From NCBI GenBank assembly GCA_004352715.1, contig SCFE01000015.1, forward strand, positions 2,289,017 through 2,353,016: a DNA stretch of 64,000 nucleotides. The letters are read 5' to 3'. The position numbers and the translations under genes are program-made. The stretch's first letter is position 1. Each line of letters begins with the position of its first letter. The notes below the pieces were generated by a model. It saw only the letters and a program-made list of their open reading frames with translations. It was not told where the DNA came from and made no database searches. This DNA is from Hofstenia miamia (Eukaryota; Xenacoelomorpha; Acoela). Positions 13,752 to 26,900 of the stretch are shown in pieces.

Positions 13752-16700
13752 TAGACTAAATAATAGAGAAAAAACTTAAATTGAGGAGGTGTGAAAAAGG
13801 CTAAGAGATGGATGGGGTTACTCAAACAGTCAACAGACTGATGAGTGGGTATTTCCACGATCCGGGCCCGGACTTTAACCCCTAGAAATATGGCACTAAG
13901 GTTTGATCGTAAAAAACCTCTGGCACACAGAGTGCTGATCTGTGTTGAATCTGATCAGCAGAGTGAAGTCGAAGGCCGAACTTCAGTTGAGAGGGTTGCG
14001 CCTCTCCCGCTTTGGCCAATCAAGACTACTAGCCTGCTGGCTGATGATAAGTTAGCAATATGAAAACTACAAATGAAGAATGAGTTGTGGAAGCGGATTT
14101 TGTGAATGCGTATTTAAGAGAGCTAATGAAAGCATCAGAGCGTTTAGAGTGAGAATGAAATGAGTGAATTGAATATAATCAAAAAAGATCAAGATCCTAT
14201 TATTCTCAAAAAAGAGATTTGAATAAAACAAGATCAAGACCCTGAAGATAAACCACTAGGAGAAATAACTTAAATGATAATAATGCAGAATTGTGTGAAA
14301 GAAATGAAGAGATTCACTTAGCAATGCTCTTGAGATGTCAAAGGCAAATGAACAGTTATACAGAAACGTGAGCAATAATATTAATTGCCAATAAAATAGC
14401 TATGTAACTGGCTAAAGATAATACAACACTTTTGTCAGGTTAAAGATATGAATGATAGAATAACAATTTAAAACAAAATAGCAAAATTCAACGCCTACAA
14501 GGCAAATGACATTCAAACTAAGTTGTTTTAGTCAAGAAGTGTGTGCTTTTATTCTTTATACTAGCTGTAGCCTCTAATTATTCACGATGTAAAAACATAT
14601 AATGTAAGAACGACGCAACATCGTGTTCTTTACAAATAGCCGTCTAGCATAATTATGTTGTGAGGAGATTTCATAATTAAAAACATAATACCTTCTCATT
14701 AGCTCGCTTCCACACCATACCGACAATATAGACAGCGGGAATCGGGGGTGAAAGATAAGCGGATATGGACTGAATATAGATAAATAGTTGGCCACCTTGC
14801 ATCGATTCAATCATGGGAATCCACAAGATGCTTACCACTATCATCACAACCACAAACAATCTAATATATTGCTAAGATAATAAACGAATAAATGGTGAAC
14901 CTTCCAACGATCATTAGCTCATTATTCTTGGCCTGTTTACGAACAAGAGAGTACAAGTCCACAGTAAACAGGGTAGATGCGCTATTGAAAATTGAGGTTA
15001 AATCAGACATCAGTGCTGCTAACATTACGGCCAACATTAACCCACGTAAACCTATAAAATTTCGTTGACTGCCCATAAATATTTTTGTTGAAAATGTTCT
15101 AAGTGAGAATCACCTGGCGGAAGTAATCCAAGAACTAGCTTAGGATAAGCAAGATTTGTACAACTGACTGCACTACCACATGCTTTCATACATTCTTCCG
15201 CAGTGGAGCACGCAATTTCATCTAAACATTAATTTATTATCTAAATAAATAAATTAAGCCAAATCTCAGTGCAATTAAACTGAGAATTTACATATCATTG
15301 GAAAATGAGAACAAAGCATACTGGGATAAAGAACACGACTGATCATTCCAGGAATTACCATCATAAACATTGGAAGCAACTTAATGAATCCAGCAAAGAG
15401 AGTAGCACCCTGCGCGTGAGAAAGATTTTTGGCAGAAAGGGCTCGTTGAACCATCATCTAAGCAAAAGGTACAAAAAATTGAAAAATATACCTAACCTTA
15501 AGCTAATTTAATATATAAAACCTTAAGGAAATATTAAAATTTATTAGCAAATGGTTAAATTTTGAAGAGGGACAAAAAAATCCTTGTAAAATAACTTTTT
15601 ATGAAAGCATAAATAGTAGAACATGGCCAAATAGGTCGTGCGTAACAAATTATAGAAACTCATAATGAGTTAAGCAGTCTGGCCTTTACTGAGCTATGTA
15701 GATATCCAGCTGAGAACGTTCAAGCACACATTTAGAGAGGTGCCGTGCAGGGGCCAGACTAGCCACCAATTGCGAAAAAATTACAAAGATATGTGTATCC
15801 ATAAGCCTTATAATAAATAGATGTGGAAGTCAATGTTGATGTATGGAACAAATGCTGTCATTAAATGTGTGAAAAACTAGATCAAAACTCAATAAAAACT
15901 TAGTTTCCAGAATTCATTTTCTCCAAACATGCTCAATATAAAAAATTTGAAGAAATTAAAAATTTCTAACAAATTTCCACTGCTGAAATCAAGAGCTGGA
16001 CGTTTTCTTGTACACGTCTATCATGAGTAGTAGTTTTGTGAACACAGTTGGACCCTCTCTTAAGAATGTTTCACTATAATATACATTACCAACATTACCT
16101 CTGTAGTAGGAATTTTCATGTCAATATGGCGACCCATGTACATTAAGAAATGACTAGTTCACAATTATTAACATTAAAGAATATAATTTTCTTAGCACCA
16201 AGCTTCAATCGGAACAAAATCTTCTTCAAAATGTAGATTAAATTCAAAACTAAAAGATGAAAAAAGTAAACCAGATCTTAATGGGCCCAATTCCATTAAT
16301 GTAATATTACAAACATAACTGGACCAATACGTACCTGAACCCGATAAGTCTAAGTGTCCAACAATAATCTCACCACTTCATGGATTTAATTCATGAATTA
16401 ATTAAAAAATGAAAAATATACCCAACCTTACGCTAATTTATCTATGTACAAGTTAGAACTTATTATGAAACTCTAAAGAAAAATTAACTTTATTAGCAAA
16501 TATTTCCTAAAATGATAAAAATTAGTTAGTTTCAAAACAATTAATAAAGTTCAGACTATAGAAATATTCCATGATAAAAGTGAAGAAATATAAATCAATG
16601 GTAATTTCTCAGAAACACAAATTGTATGTATTAAATTAAACCACAAACCTGATCAGCACACCAATACCAAATGGATGCCGGCGTTTGTCCAAATATAAAA

Positions 16701-19700
16701 CCCAACCATGGCATGTCAGGATCATTGATGCTTCTTAAAAGAATAAAGCCTTTTTCTGAAGGATATCCACAAGTGGAATTGCTCATCAAAGTTGCAGCAG
16801 ACATTGAAGCTGTGCTAAACCATTTCTCATATAGTCCAGAGACTCCTCCCACTTCAGCAAAAGCTAAAATAGTTTATTCTGTAAAGAAAAGTGTATTTAA
16901 CTAAAATCAAAAATATACAATTTTCTTTATTAATCTTTAAATGTATACATGTAGCATTGCAATTGCCTGAGCGAACATGCTTAAATTGTTCATAACTTTC
17001 AGTAAACAAGATAAGACATCTAGGGTGATCTAAGATGGGGTCTAGGCCTTTGTTTATTCAGTACCATCAAAATAGTCCATCAATGCTATTCAGAGCCTCT
17101 ATATGTGTTATAAAATGAGTTATAAGGCTTTAAACTCTGTAATTTTATCTATAATTGAAGCATAACTTAATAAAATGTTATATTAAACTAAAATTCAAAA
17201 TTTTGTGCGCATTTCATTAAAAGCCTGGCCAAAAAACAGCATATGGCGCTAAGCGTACTCATATGGTCTGAATACCAGAAGGTGAAAAAATATTCGCATT
17301 CAGAATCACTATATTAAAAATACAATTTTTGGAACAGCCCTCATTAAAATACTGCAACCCCCCTGGAGAGTAGCATGCCCTACGGCTTTGGAATAAACTT
17401 CAATTGAAATTCAATGCTCTTGAAAACGTATAAGAATTATTAAACTGGATTTCTTCTCATACGAATTGTTGAACTTATAAGTTGAAAGTGAACCATTTCT
17501 TGACCCGAAAATGCATTTCATTTTACAATTTTTTATAGCAATAATTCGTTAAAATTTACCACGAATCATAACGATGACGCCACCCAGTACCATTATGAAT
17601 GTTTGCAAAGTGTCAGTATATATGACAGCGGTTAAGCCACCACCAATTGTTGTAAACGCCGTGACAGCCAGAATCGCAATGATAGATGGATATATTCCCC
17701 ATGAAACAGCTTCATTGATGAATATTGAACCTGAATATAGATTGACCTAAACTTTCAAAATTTAACACAGTACACATTCTAGTTTACTAAATAATTATGT
17801 AAGGCTGAACAGTTATCAATTAAATACCTTCCTCAGCTAATGTTTGTATGAAAAACCGAGTCCAAATATTGTTCTTATTGCCGATTTTTCAATAGATCAC
17901 ACATTATTTGTGATGTATTTATTAACACGTAATTATATTTTGATAGATAGAAGCAAAAATAGCATCTGTAAACAACAAGTAATTATAATTTGAAATTCAA
18001 ATTCATCAAATTCAATAAATTGATGATGCAAAAATTTGTTGTCTACTTGACATTCAAATAGGTATAACACTCGAGTATAAATAATGTCTTGCCAAAAATG
18101 ATTGTTCATATTATGGACGTTTATCCGCTGATCAATTGACTGATAACGAAAATCAACAGAGTGAACGCACTTTTGGTCAGGGTGGGAAACGGATCAACCT
18201 GATCCGAACGGCGGGTCTGGTAAAAAATGAGACGGTCCGGGCTTCCTCTTACACAGTGAGGTCAAGTTGTGGGTCCTATTAGTTTATAGTTGCCTTAAAT
18301 GTTTTCGTTAGCCTTAATGACCATTAGTCTGAACATCATCATCAACAATAATTGCAAAATGGAAAACCATGAGTGACATGCTTGAATACGACAGCAATAG
18401 TGGTGGTACACGACACTATCATAGAACAATTCCTGATGAATACAATGGATTTGTGAACAAAACTGTCACCATTAAGTGTGATGATCCATTACAACACTGG
18501 CAGGATAGCACATCTAAATATCAATCTCGCGCGAAGGTAACTTTTTTCATTCAGATCAGTCGTGCATTATGCGATTGGTGTAGAGCACTAACAGATTTAA
18601 GAAACAATTTAGGCAGTCAAAAGTTTGAATCTTTGTTATTCATAGAGAGTAATCGATTTTAGATATTTATATTCATGTTAAAAGTTTTGTATGCTCTTAC
18701 TAGTAATCTTCCTTTGATCGGGTCTGGTGGCAGGTCAATATTGTACGGGTAGATTGCGGGTTGGATCTGGTGTATTAAGCTTGCGTGGAATGTCAAAAAG
18801 TAACCCATTTCCCTTCCCGCATTTAGAAGCATTAGTTTGGGATGGTTGCGAAGGAAAACCTTGAAAAATAGTGAAAATATGCTAGGGAAAACTGACTGCG
18901 AATTCAATTTTCTCATTGCAAAAAATCGGTACTAAAAAATTACTCAATGCAAAAAATCGGTCCTAAAAAAGTACTTAAATTTTGGAAATTTTGCGCAAAA
19001 AGAAATTCTTAAACAAAGTTATATTCCAAATAGTGTTTCTAGCGTTATTCAAAGAGTTAAAATTACAAAAAATTATTATTCAACAAAAATTTGCTATTTT
19101 TTTATTCTAATTATAACTGACAGAAAGAAAGAATTTTATAACTTTATAATAGCAAGTTGACTATTAAATTCTTGGTTACTGCTTAGATGTCTTATCCATT
19201 CGGATAGTTTGGGGTTTCCTTTTTGACATGGTTTTTTAGCATTTGCTGCAAACGTTTTTAGGTCAAACGGTGCCGGTAATCGATAAACGGAAACCGGTAC
19301 TGATATCTACCGGTTACTGAATAAACATGTTGACCGACTAATTGAACCGTATTACTTCCAGTCTAATTAATACAATTATTTCATATTTTTGGTAAATTAT
19401 TCATCAAAATTGCCAAAATCGAGTTTCTTTATGTAATATAGTAGCTTTTCATTTAGAGCTGGACAGGTCAGTGACCTATGGGTCAATGGTTTAGATGAGC
19501 CGTAATTTTAGGATATTGATTTTTGCTTGTGATCATTAAAATCTTTCTTTCCAGCACATGTATTTAGAAACTATATTCTAATAGGAAAACAAATAATTAT
19601 TCACTGCAACTAAATTCAACAATTATTGTCACATTTTTTCAAGGTAAAATGTAGTTATGAATAAGGAATTACATGAAATGATGGGCCAGTTCCAGACTTT

Positions 19701-22700
19701 AGAATCATGGGTTGTGAATCACATGGGTCATTAGCTATGATAATGATGGATTGGGAGGTCAAGGGTTAAATGCCCATCTCTGTTTTCTTTCAACAAGGCT
19801 TTTAAAAGTCTATGTTCTAACTTCATGGTTAGGGCCGGATTAAGGAGTTTTTAGCCCAAGGCAGGTCAGCAAGACATGATGCCTCTAAAGCGCTTTTAAT
19901 GCATTATAGGGAAGTCAGTCACAGGATGTTGAAATTTTTAATGACATCAAAATTGATTGTAGCCATCAGAATTTAATTGAGCATTTTGAGGCTTTATGTA
20001 AGGGAGAACGCTCTTTTTCAAAATTTAATATAATTAAGAAATTTATGCATTCCAGGGTTGGACAGGAAAATTATAATTGTTGGCAGTATTATCAATTAAC
20101 AACGAAAAATTGAAAGCCATTTCAATTGATGAAGTTATTTTAAATTTTGCATCATTAAAGAGCCAAATCCTAGTTTTCACTGATGTGTTAAATTTAGTTT
20201 TTGAGGTACAATTTTTCCCCGTTTTCATTTCTTTGCATTTTAAAGACTCAGTGCTATATAAATCTGATCTTCGTACGCTCCTAAATCTTCATAGGCCTTG
20301 GACAGTTGTCTACTTGGTTTTAAAAATGATGACAGGATATTTTAATGGAAATTTTATTTGGCATTGATTTCGAAATTGCAAATCTGCTCTGTTGTTAAAT
20401 CATTGCGTTCTATTTTTTTCAATTGAATACATGCAGATGTACTTCAAATTGCGTGTGTAAATATTTCATGTTGATTTACTAGTGTACTCATTATTTCCTA
20501 CAATAGATATAGAAAATATTTTGGATAATAATAGTTCAAACTGTTTAGAGCAAAAATTGAGAAGTAAAGCTCTGTATTTTAAGAAAAACACTAAGGGAAA
20601 ACGACATGACCTTTGGAAATATATTGAATACATTGCAGACATTTTAACTTCACGGTATACTTGGAAAACACGCAATCAATGCTTTTGTATTTTTGCAAAG
20701 AGAGATGAGTTTGGTAAACAGAAGAACAATGGTTATGCGAATATTTCTCGACAAGTTGAAAAATGTAGAAGTACTAAAGTCACTGCTCCTAAATCTGAAA
20801 ACATTGCAAGCTTTGTTTTTAACAAAAATGTCTTTAGTGAAAATGACAATTGAATAGACCAGACTAGCTGAAGCAAAATTTGTTATTTGAAATCTACATG
20901 GTTATCTAGGTGTTTGTGGGCTCGCGCAAACTCGTGTTTCACTTGGTGCTAAGTATGGTCAATTTGCAATCAAAGATATTTTGTATGGTAGAGAAACTGC
21001 TAAAGATAACGTGAGTGAAAAATTTGAAAAATTTCAATCAGTATTAAATAAGTTATTAAAAAAATATTGAAAGCCGTGTCGCTTGGAGAGATGATTTTGT
21101 TAAAAAAAGTAATTTAGATAAGGCGTTATATTGTATTCATTTGATGATAATTTTTGTTTGAAACATTGCTTTTGAGGTGCACAGTTTTTACTGATGATCA
21201 AAAAATATAGAGAATGTTAAAAGAGCCCTATCTTACGACTTTGATCAGCATGATTTGAAGCGGGATGACACTCCTATTACACAGATATAGGTATCATTAT
21301 AATAGCGGCATTGACACTTTGCTCACTTTTAAACACTAGCCAAACATTTATAATGCTTCACATATGAAGTGAACTTGGTTAAGCCTGCAAAATTGGGACG
21401 TTTTGCTTCCAAAGATGTTCCTCGATTGAGTCGTCTTGATAAAACAGTTGTGTTAGGTCAGATATTTCAGGTACCTGCTTCTTGCCGATTCGTAACACAA
21501 AATTTGGACATAGTGCCCATAGATTCAATCACATTATTTTAATATATTTAATATTTTAAGTCACTCAAAATATTTTCTATTGGCAAGATTCTTGTGTTTG
21601 TATAAATTTCTATTTTAAAGGACCCTGGCGCCAATTATGAAGAAACAAGGATATAAACCGGACCAAGATTGGTCTCGAAGGGATGTATTTCTTAAGCACC
21701 ACACTATTTAAATGAAAGTGATTAGTACAGAGTGTAAAACACGAAAGCATTTGATTATATTTTCAGAGTTGGAAATCTAATTTTTCTCGTAAACTTGATC
21801 CGTAATTTTGTTAATGTTACACAATTACATGTATCACTATTCCCAATGTAGATTATTATTATTACATGTAGAACTAATTTAAGAAAAAAGAAGACTATAT
21901 TGTATAATTTTAACCTTAACCTGCTTAGAAAATTCTTCATATTTTTCATGTTTTTTGAAAAATTGTTATTACTTAAGCAAGAAATACACATTAGCACACA
22001 TTTTCAGAATTATAATCAAGCATGATCCCCAATAGATATGTACAAAAATCCCAAAAATGATCTTTGTTTTTAAAAGAACACCATGATGTTTACTGTTAAG
22101 AAATCAGGTATTTTAGACTGCTTCACTTTAAATGTAGTTTTAGCAATAAGTATTTCCGAAACATTGGATTCACATTGGCAAGTAAAGCAATGCAATATCA
22201 TATACATGAAGTAAATATGTTTGATAATTTATGATGGCGCTAAATGGGAGTTTATCTGTCACTGTGTCAAGCAAAATCATGGTGGATGGAGGTACATCGG
22301 GGTGGCGGAATTTTTCACTAGAAATCGCTTCGTGCAGGCAAATTTGGGCGGTACATCCGGGTTGGAACTAAATCAATTTTGAATAACGCTATAGAATTAC
22401 TGATTCTATGACGGGATCTTTAGAGATAGAAGGAAATGTTATGTGGGGACTAACTAGTGTTTGGCGACGGCTGGCCTATTGTTTATTTGTAGATAGACCG
22501 TGATGTTAAAAGCCGCAGCGGCTCGCAGGCAGGAAATATTGAAGCGCTTCTCGGCCGTAAAATTTTTATTTTATATTGTATTCATCAAATTTCTCATATT
22601 TTATCTCTATTTACATTCACTATGCATTGTAAAAACCATGTTTAATTCAGTTTTCAAGTAACAAAAATTGAACTTACTGAAAATTAAAAGCGTGACAGGG

Positions 22701-23904
22701 TGCGGCTGCAAGGTTCGGTAAGAGATTAGTATGATTTTTGAAATAATTGGATTTTCATTGAACAATAAACTATAATTTCAAGTAAAGGGTGTCCAACATA
22801 AATTGTGTCACTTTTTTAATTAAACGTGGTGGCATACTGACATGATTGTAACCTCCCAATGATAAATTTTGGAATACATATGAATACATGCTATGTTCAT
22901 GCCATGAAAGAATAGGATTTGTTTTCTTACACAATTTTAATGACACATTTTTGTAGGTAAATTTAATGAGCAATATCTCAATTTGAAACTTGCTGTGAGA
23001 TACTATGTCATTCTCGCAGCTTTTCGCAGGTATTGTTCTTTTTTGCCAAAAGCATGTAAGCATTTCATCCCAGGGGGATATCATTGAAATACAATTAATA
23101 AAATATTATCTTATGGTAGCACACCAAGAACAACTAAAGAGGACCCCATAAATTAACTAATATACAAAGGAAGGAAAATTGTTCAAAGTTTCAACACAAA
23201 ATGGTCTCTTCAATAAGAAATGATTTGGTTAATGGGAATTCCAAAGAGCACTGTTCATTGGACTGTTTGTTGCAATAGAAGACCTGTCCCCCTAAAAAGC
23301 AAAAAGATATTTTGGTCTGATTGCGAAGTAGCACTTACAATTAGTACATTAAAAGCTTTGAAAATAAATAGTTTCTATTGAAGAATATATTTCAGACGCA
23401 AAATTTATTTGGCCTATTGAGAATTACTGGGGATACTTAAAACAGTCAGTGTATGCTGATGAATGGTGTGGGAAGAACATATTCATGCTAAAATGAGAAT
23501 TGAAAAGTGTATTTGTGAACTTTATTTTGAAGAAATCGAATCAACAATGAAACTGGCCAGTCGATATATAAAACTCGCTATGGAAAAGGGACACAACAAT
23601 TTATAATCTTTACTTCAACAATAGTAATAATTTTAAGCGCAAATGTTCACAATTTGCATGGAAGTAGATTCACCCATAAATGTTTTAACATCAAAGATTT
23701 CCAAATTTCGAAATAGAATTTCAAAGATTGTTTAAAAATGCGTGGAAAACGGCGTGTATTTTATTAAGGTCACCAGAAAGTCTACCATTAAGTAGTTCAA
23801 TGCAGAGTTGGAACCGGCCGGAAATTTTAAGGCCGGGGCCGGTAGTTGGCCGGCAAGTGTTAATACCGGCCGGCCGATACATTTTTTTGCATTATTTAAT
23901 CTAT

Positions 23905-23939
<35 letters not shown>

Positions 23940-26900
23940 TTTTTAATATAAATTACACTCCTGCTTTAAAGCGGTTTGATCTTTAAGCGGTAGAGGCTTT
24001 TTGTTAAACAGAAACTGATTAAATTTCTGTTGCTTATTTGTAGGCTGCTTTAAAAGTTATTCAAATGCCTAATGGCATAGTTCTTTCTAGTACCATTTTG
24101 AGTTCGCTTTGAGTGTGTCCGAAATGCTGACTTCTTGCAATTTGAGCAAACTATCCAATATTCCAAGACTGTATTTTCTGCATTTAGATCCACAGCAACT
24201 GGACGCATCATATAGCGCCAAACCTCTTCATTTTTATGAGATTTTTTACTTTTTTGATGTGTAAATTCTCCTAGTTTAACTTTTTGTATAATTAGTGAAT
24301 CAGATAAAGCATCTGCTAGCTCGATATCCATAACAAACAGTGAAATGCGAAGTAAAAGGATAAAGTGTTTAAATAAACAATATACAAACTAGCATCTAAC
24401 ACATTTGAAGCACCAACCGTTGTAGATTGTGTATAAAGTGCTGAATTGAATACTTTGTTTTCGTCTCACTATTCATTTAAATAACAACAGATATTTTCTC
24501 ATAAACAAAAACATTTATTCGCAACTTGTCACTTAAAAACAAGAATATTTATTTGATTTTTGGCCGGCAAATGGCCGGTAATGTTACCGGCCTTTCGTGA
24601 ACATTAGAAAATGGCTGCAGGCCGGTAATTGCCGGCCTCGGCCGGCCGGTTCCAACTCTGGTTCAATGTTAAATTTCACCGCGGTGACTGTGGTGCCGTG
24701 CGGTCTTCTGCGCTGAAACCGGCGGTGCGGTGTGGTGAAAGTAATCAACCCGAAGATGTAATGTAAATCACTATTATTTTTATTATGTCTTTTAGAAATG
24801 GAGATTATAAACTGGGAAAAAATACACGACATTACATTATCTAATCGCCAAATCAAATCAATGTAAAAAAAACAGTAAGTAAAATGCTATGTAAATTCAT
24901 TTAAGTAATGCAATCTGCAACTAAGGCATTACAGTTTCAATTATTAATTTATAGTTATCGAGGACAAATGGGTAACCACTATTGTCTAAGCCTTATGCCT
25001 TAAACATGGTACGAAAATTTTTATTACAATACTTAATGCACTTACAGATATCTTAGTGAAAATATAAAGCATAAGCGAGAGAACCGAGAGATAGATGCGT
25101 ATTCGGTTACCTCCGAACCGCTTGGACATGTATTCTGGAAGTGTGCATACTTTGGAAGCAATGTAGACTGGCAGAAAGAACCATCCCAAAAGCTGAAGCA
25201 GCACTGTAGCCTAAATTCATATACATCATTCAATATACCCGTGCAAATTAAGCACAAATTCCTGGAAATGACATTTCTTTGTCATGATGAAATAGTAAGA
25301 ATTAATGATATTGAAACAGCATCACCATTTCATGTGAAAATTCTGTTAAATTACCATTGGCTTATTTTCAAAATGTAATTTATAAATTTTAGCAACTAGA
25401 CGAAATATGAGAAGGGCCATTATAATAAATATATTTAAAAGAAGACCACGAATGATGATTGGCAGCAATTTCATCATATACTAATTTTGTGCAACTTAGA
25501 ATGAGTGTAATTCATTTGCCAAATTTGCATAAACAGGAATACAGGTACAACTAATATCTTTTACCAATGCCTTCAACAACTTTTTACATATCTAGGTACC
25601 ATAATAATGATTAGAATTTGTTTACTTAATTAGATATCTGGCTTAATGGGGTCAGAGATAGATAGCCTCTGATCACATACATGTGTAGCTATTACGAGAC
25701 CGCTTCATTTTCAATCAAAGTCTCAATTGAGTAAAATAGATTTTATTGGAAATAAAAGTGCATTTAAAGAAGTCCTTCTTCTATGATGCTTGGGTTTCAT
25801 CAAAGCCAAAAATCAGATTAAATTTTAAGCAAAATCCAACATAATTTATTACCATTTAAATGACATTCAATATGCATCATTATACTGCCGTTACTTTTGC
25901 CTCGGGTACTCCAAATTTTGTTTGCAAAGCATAAAACTCTATAGCAGTAAGTTTACACAATTTGGTTATGCATAATACACACTGTAATCATGCATGAGAA
26001 TGATAAAAGCTTCCATATTGGTGGTCTCGTATTACCTACACACATTATTGATTGGATGACCTTTCTGATAGTCAGAGTATGCAGTCTACACTGTGCAGAA
26101 TGGTCAATTGACCATTAATCTAAATGTCTTCAAAGTTCAAAATTTAAAGTTTTGTTAAAAAAGTCTGAAAAATGCACTTCCTCTAATATTTATGAATATA
26201 AATTCTTTTTACAACTTTAACCAATGTACTTATGAATAACAGAATTTCACTAGTGCAATTGACAAATTCAACGTTCAAACAAAAACATATTTGCTTTGTC
26301 AACAAAATGATAACAGACGTCCTGATATGGGTTAAATGATCAAAAAAATTTTTACATGAAGTCGAAATAGCTGCCTCGTCTTTGTCACTTCTCCATCATC
26401 GACAATAGATTTTGAATATTAGACTTTGCTAACAGTAGAATCTAATTCAACCCGAAAATTACTACACATGAATGCAAAACACGCGATAAGTTGGTATTGT
26501 GAGCATTTCCCACAAAATCTGAGCTAATCCTGTAAGTACCTAAAAATTGTTTTAAAATCATATAGTGAGATGTATACAATAAGTGGCATTTTAAATACAG
26601 CTTAAATGGGATGATTGAGCAAATGGGACATTCTATCATAAATCATTCATTTTCAAGATATTCAAAAATGGTCTATGCATACAGTAATGTATATTGTTTT
26701 TCAAAAATTTCAAAACTCTCATAACAAAACCCATCCAATTTAAGCAAACTTTCATATGTAGATGCAAACTATGTATATTGCCTGCGTGAAAAAAATTCGG
26801 TTAAAATTTAAATTCAAATTTCAATAGCGGAATCTTAAAGGAGATAAACGTACAATCAACTAACACTCAATCACTAAGACTTCAAGCTGCATTAACGTTC

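Noticed and set aside
13406-13759. 117-codon open frame
   Set aside because: It is (TA)n and N.
16671-16904. Plus-strand 77-codon frame
   Set aside because: It is the antisense shadow of SLC5-like exon 5.
22770-23084. 104-codon minus frame
   Set aside because: It lies antisense over a Tc1/mariner relic whose plus strand has transposase similarity; probably chance.
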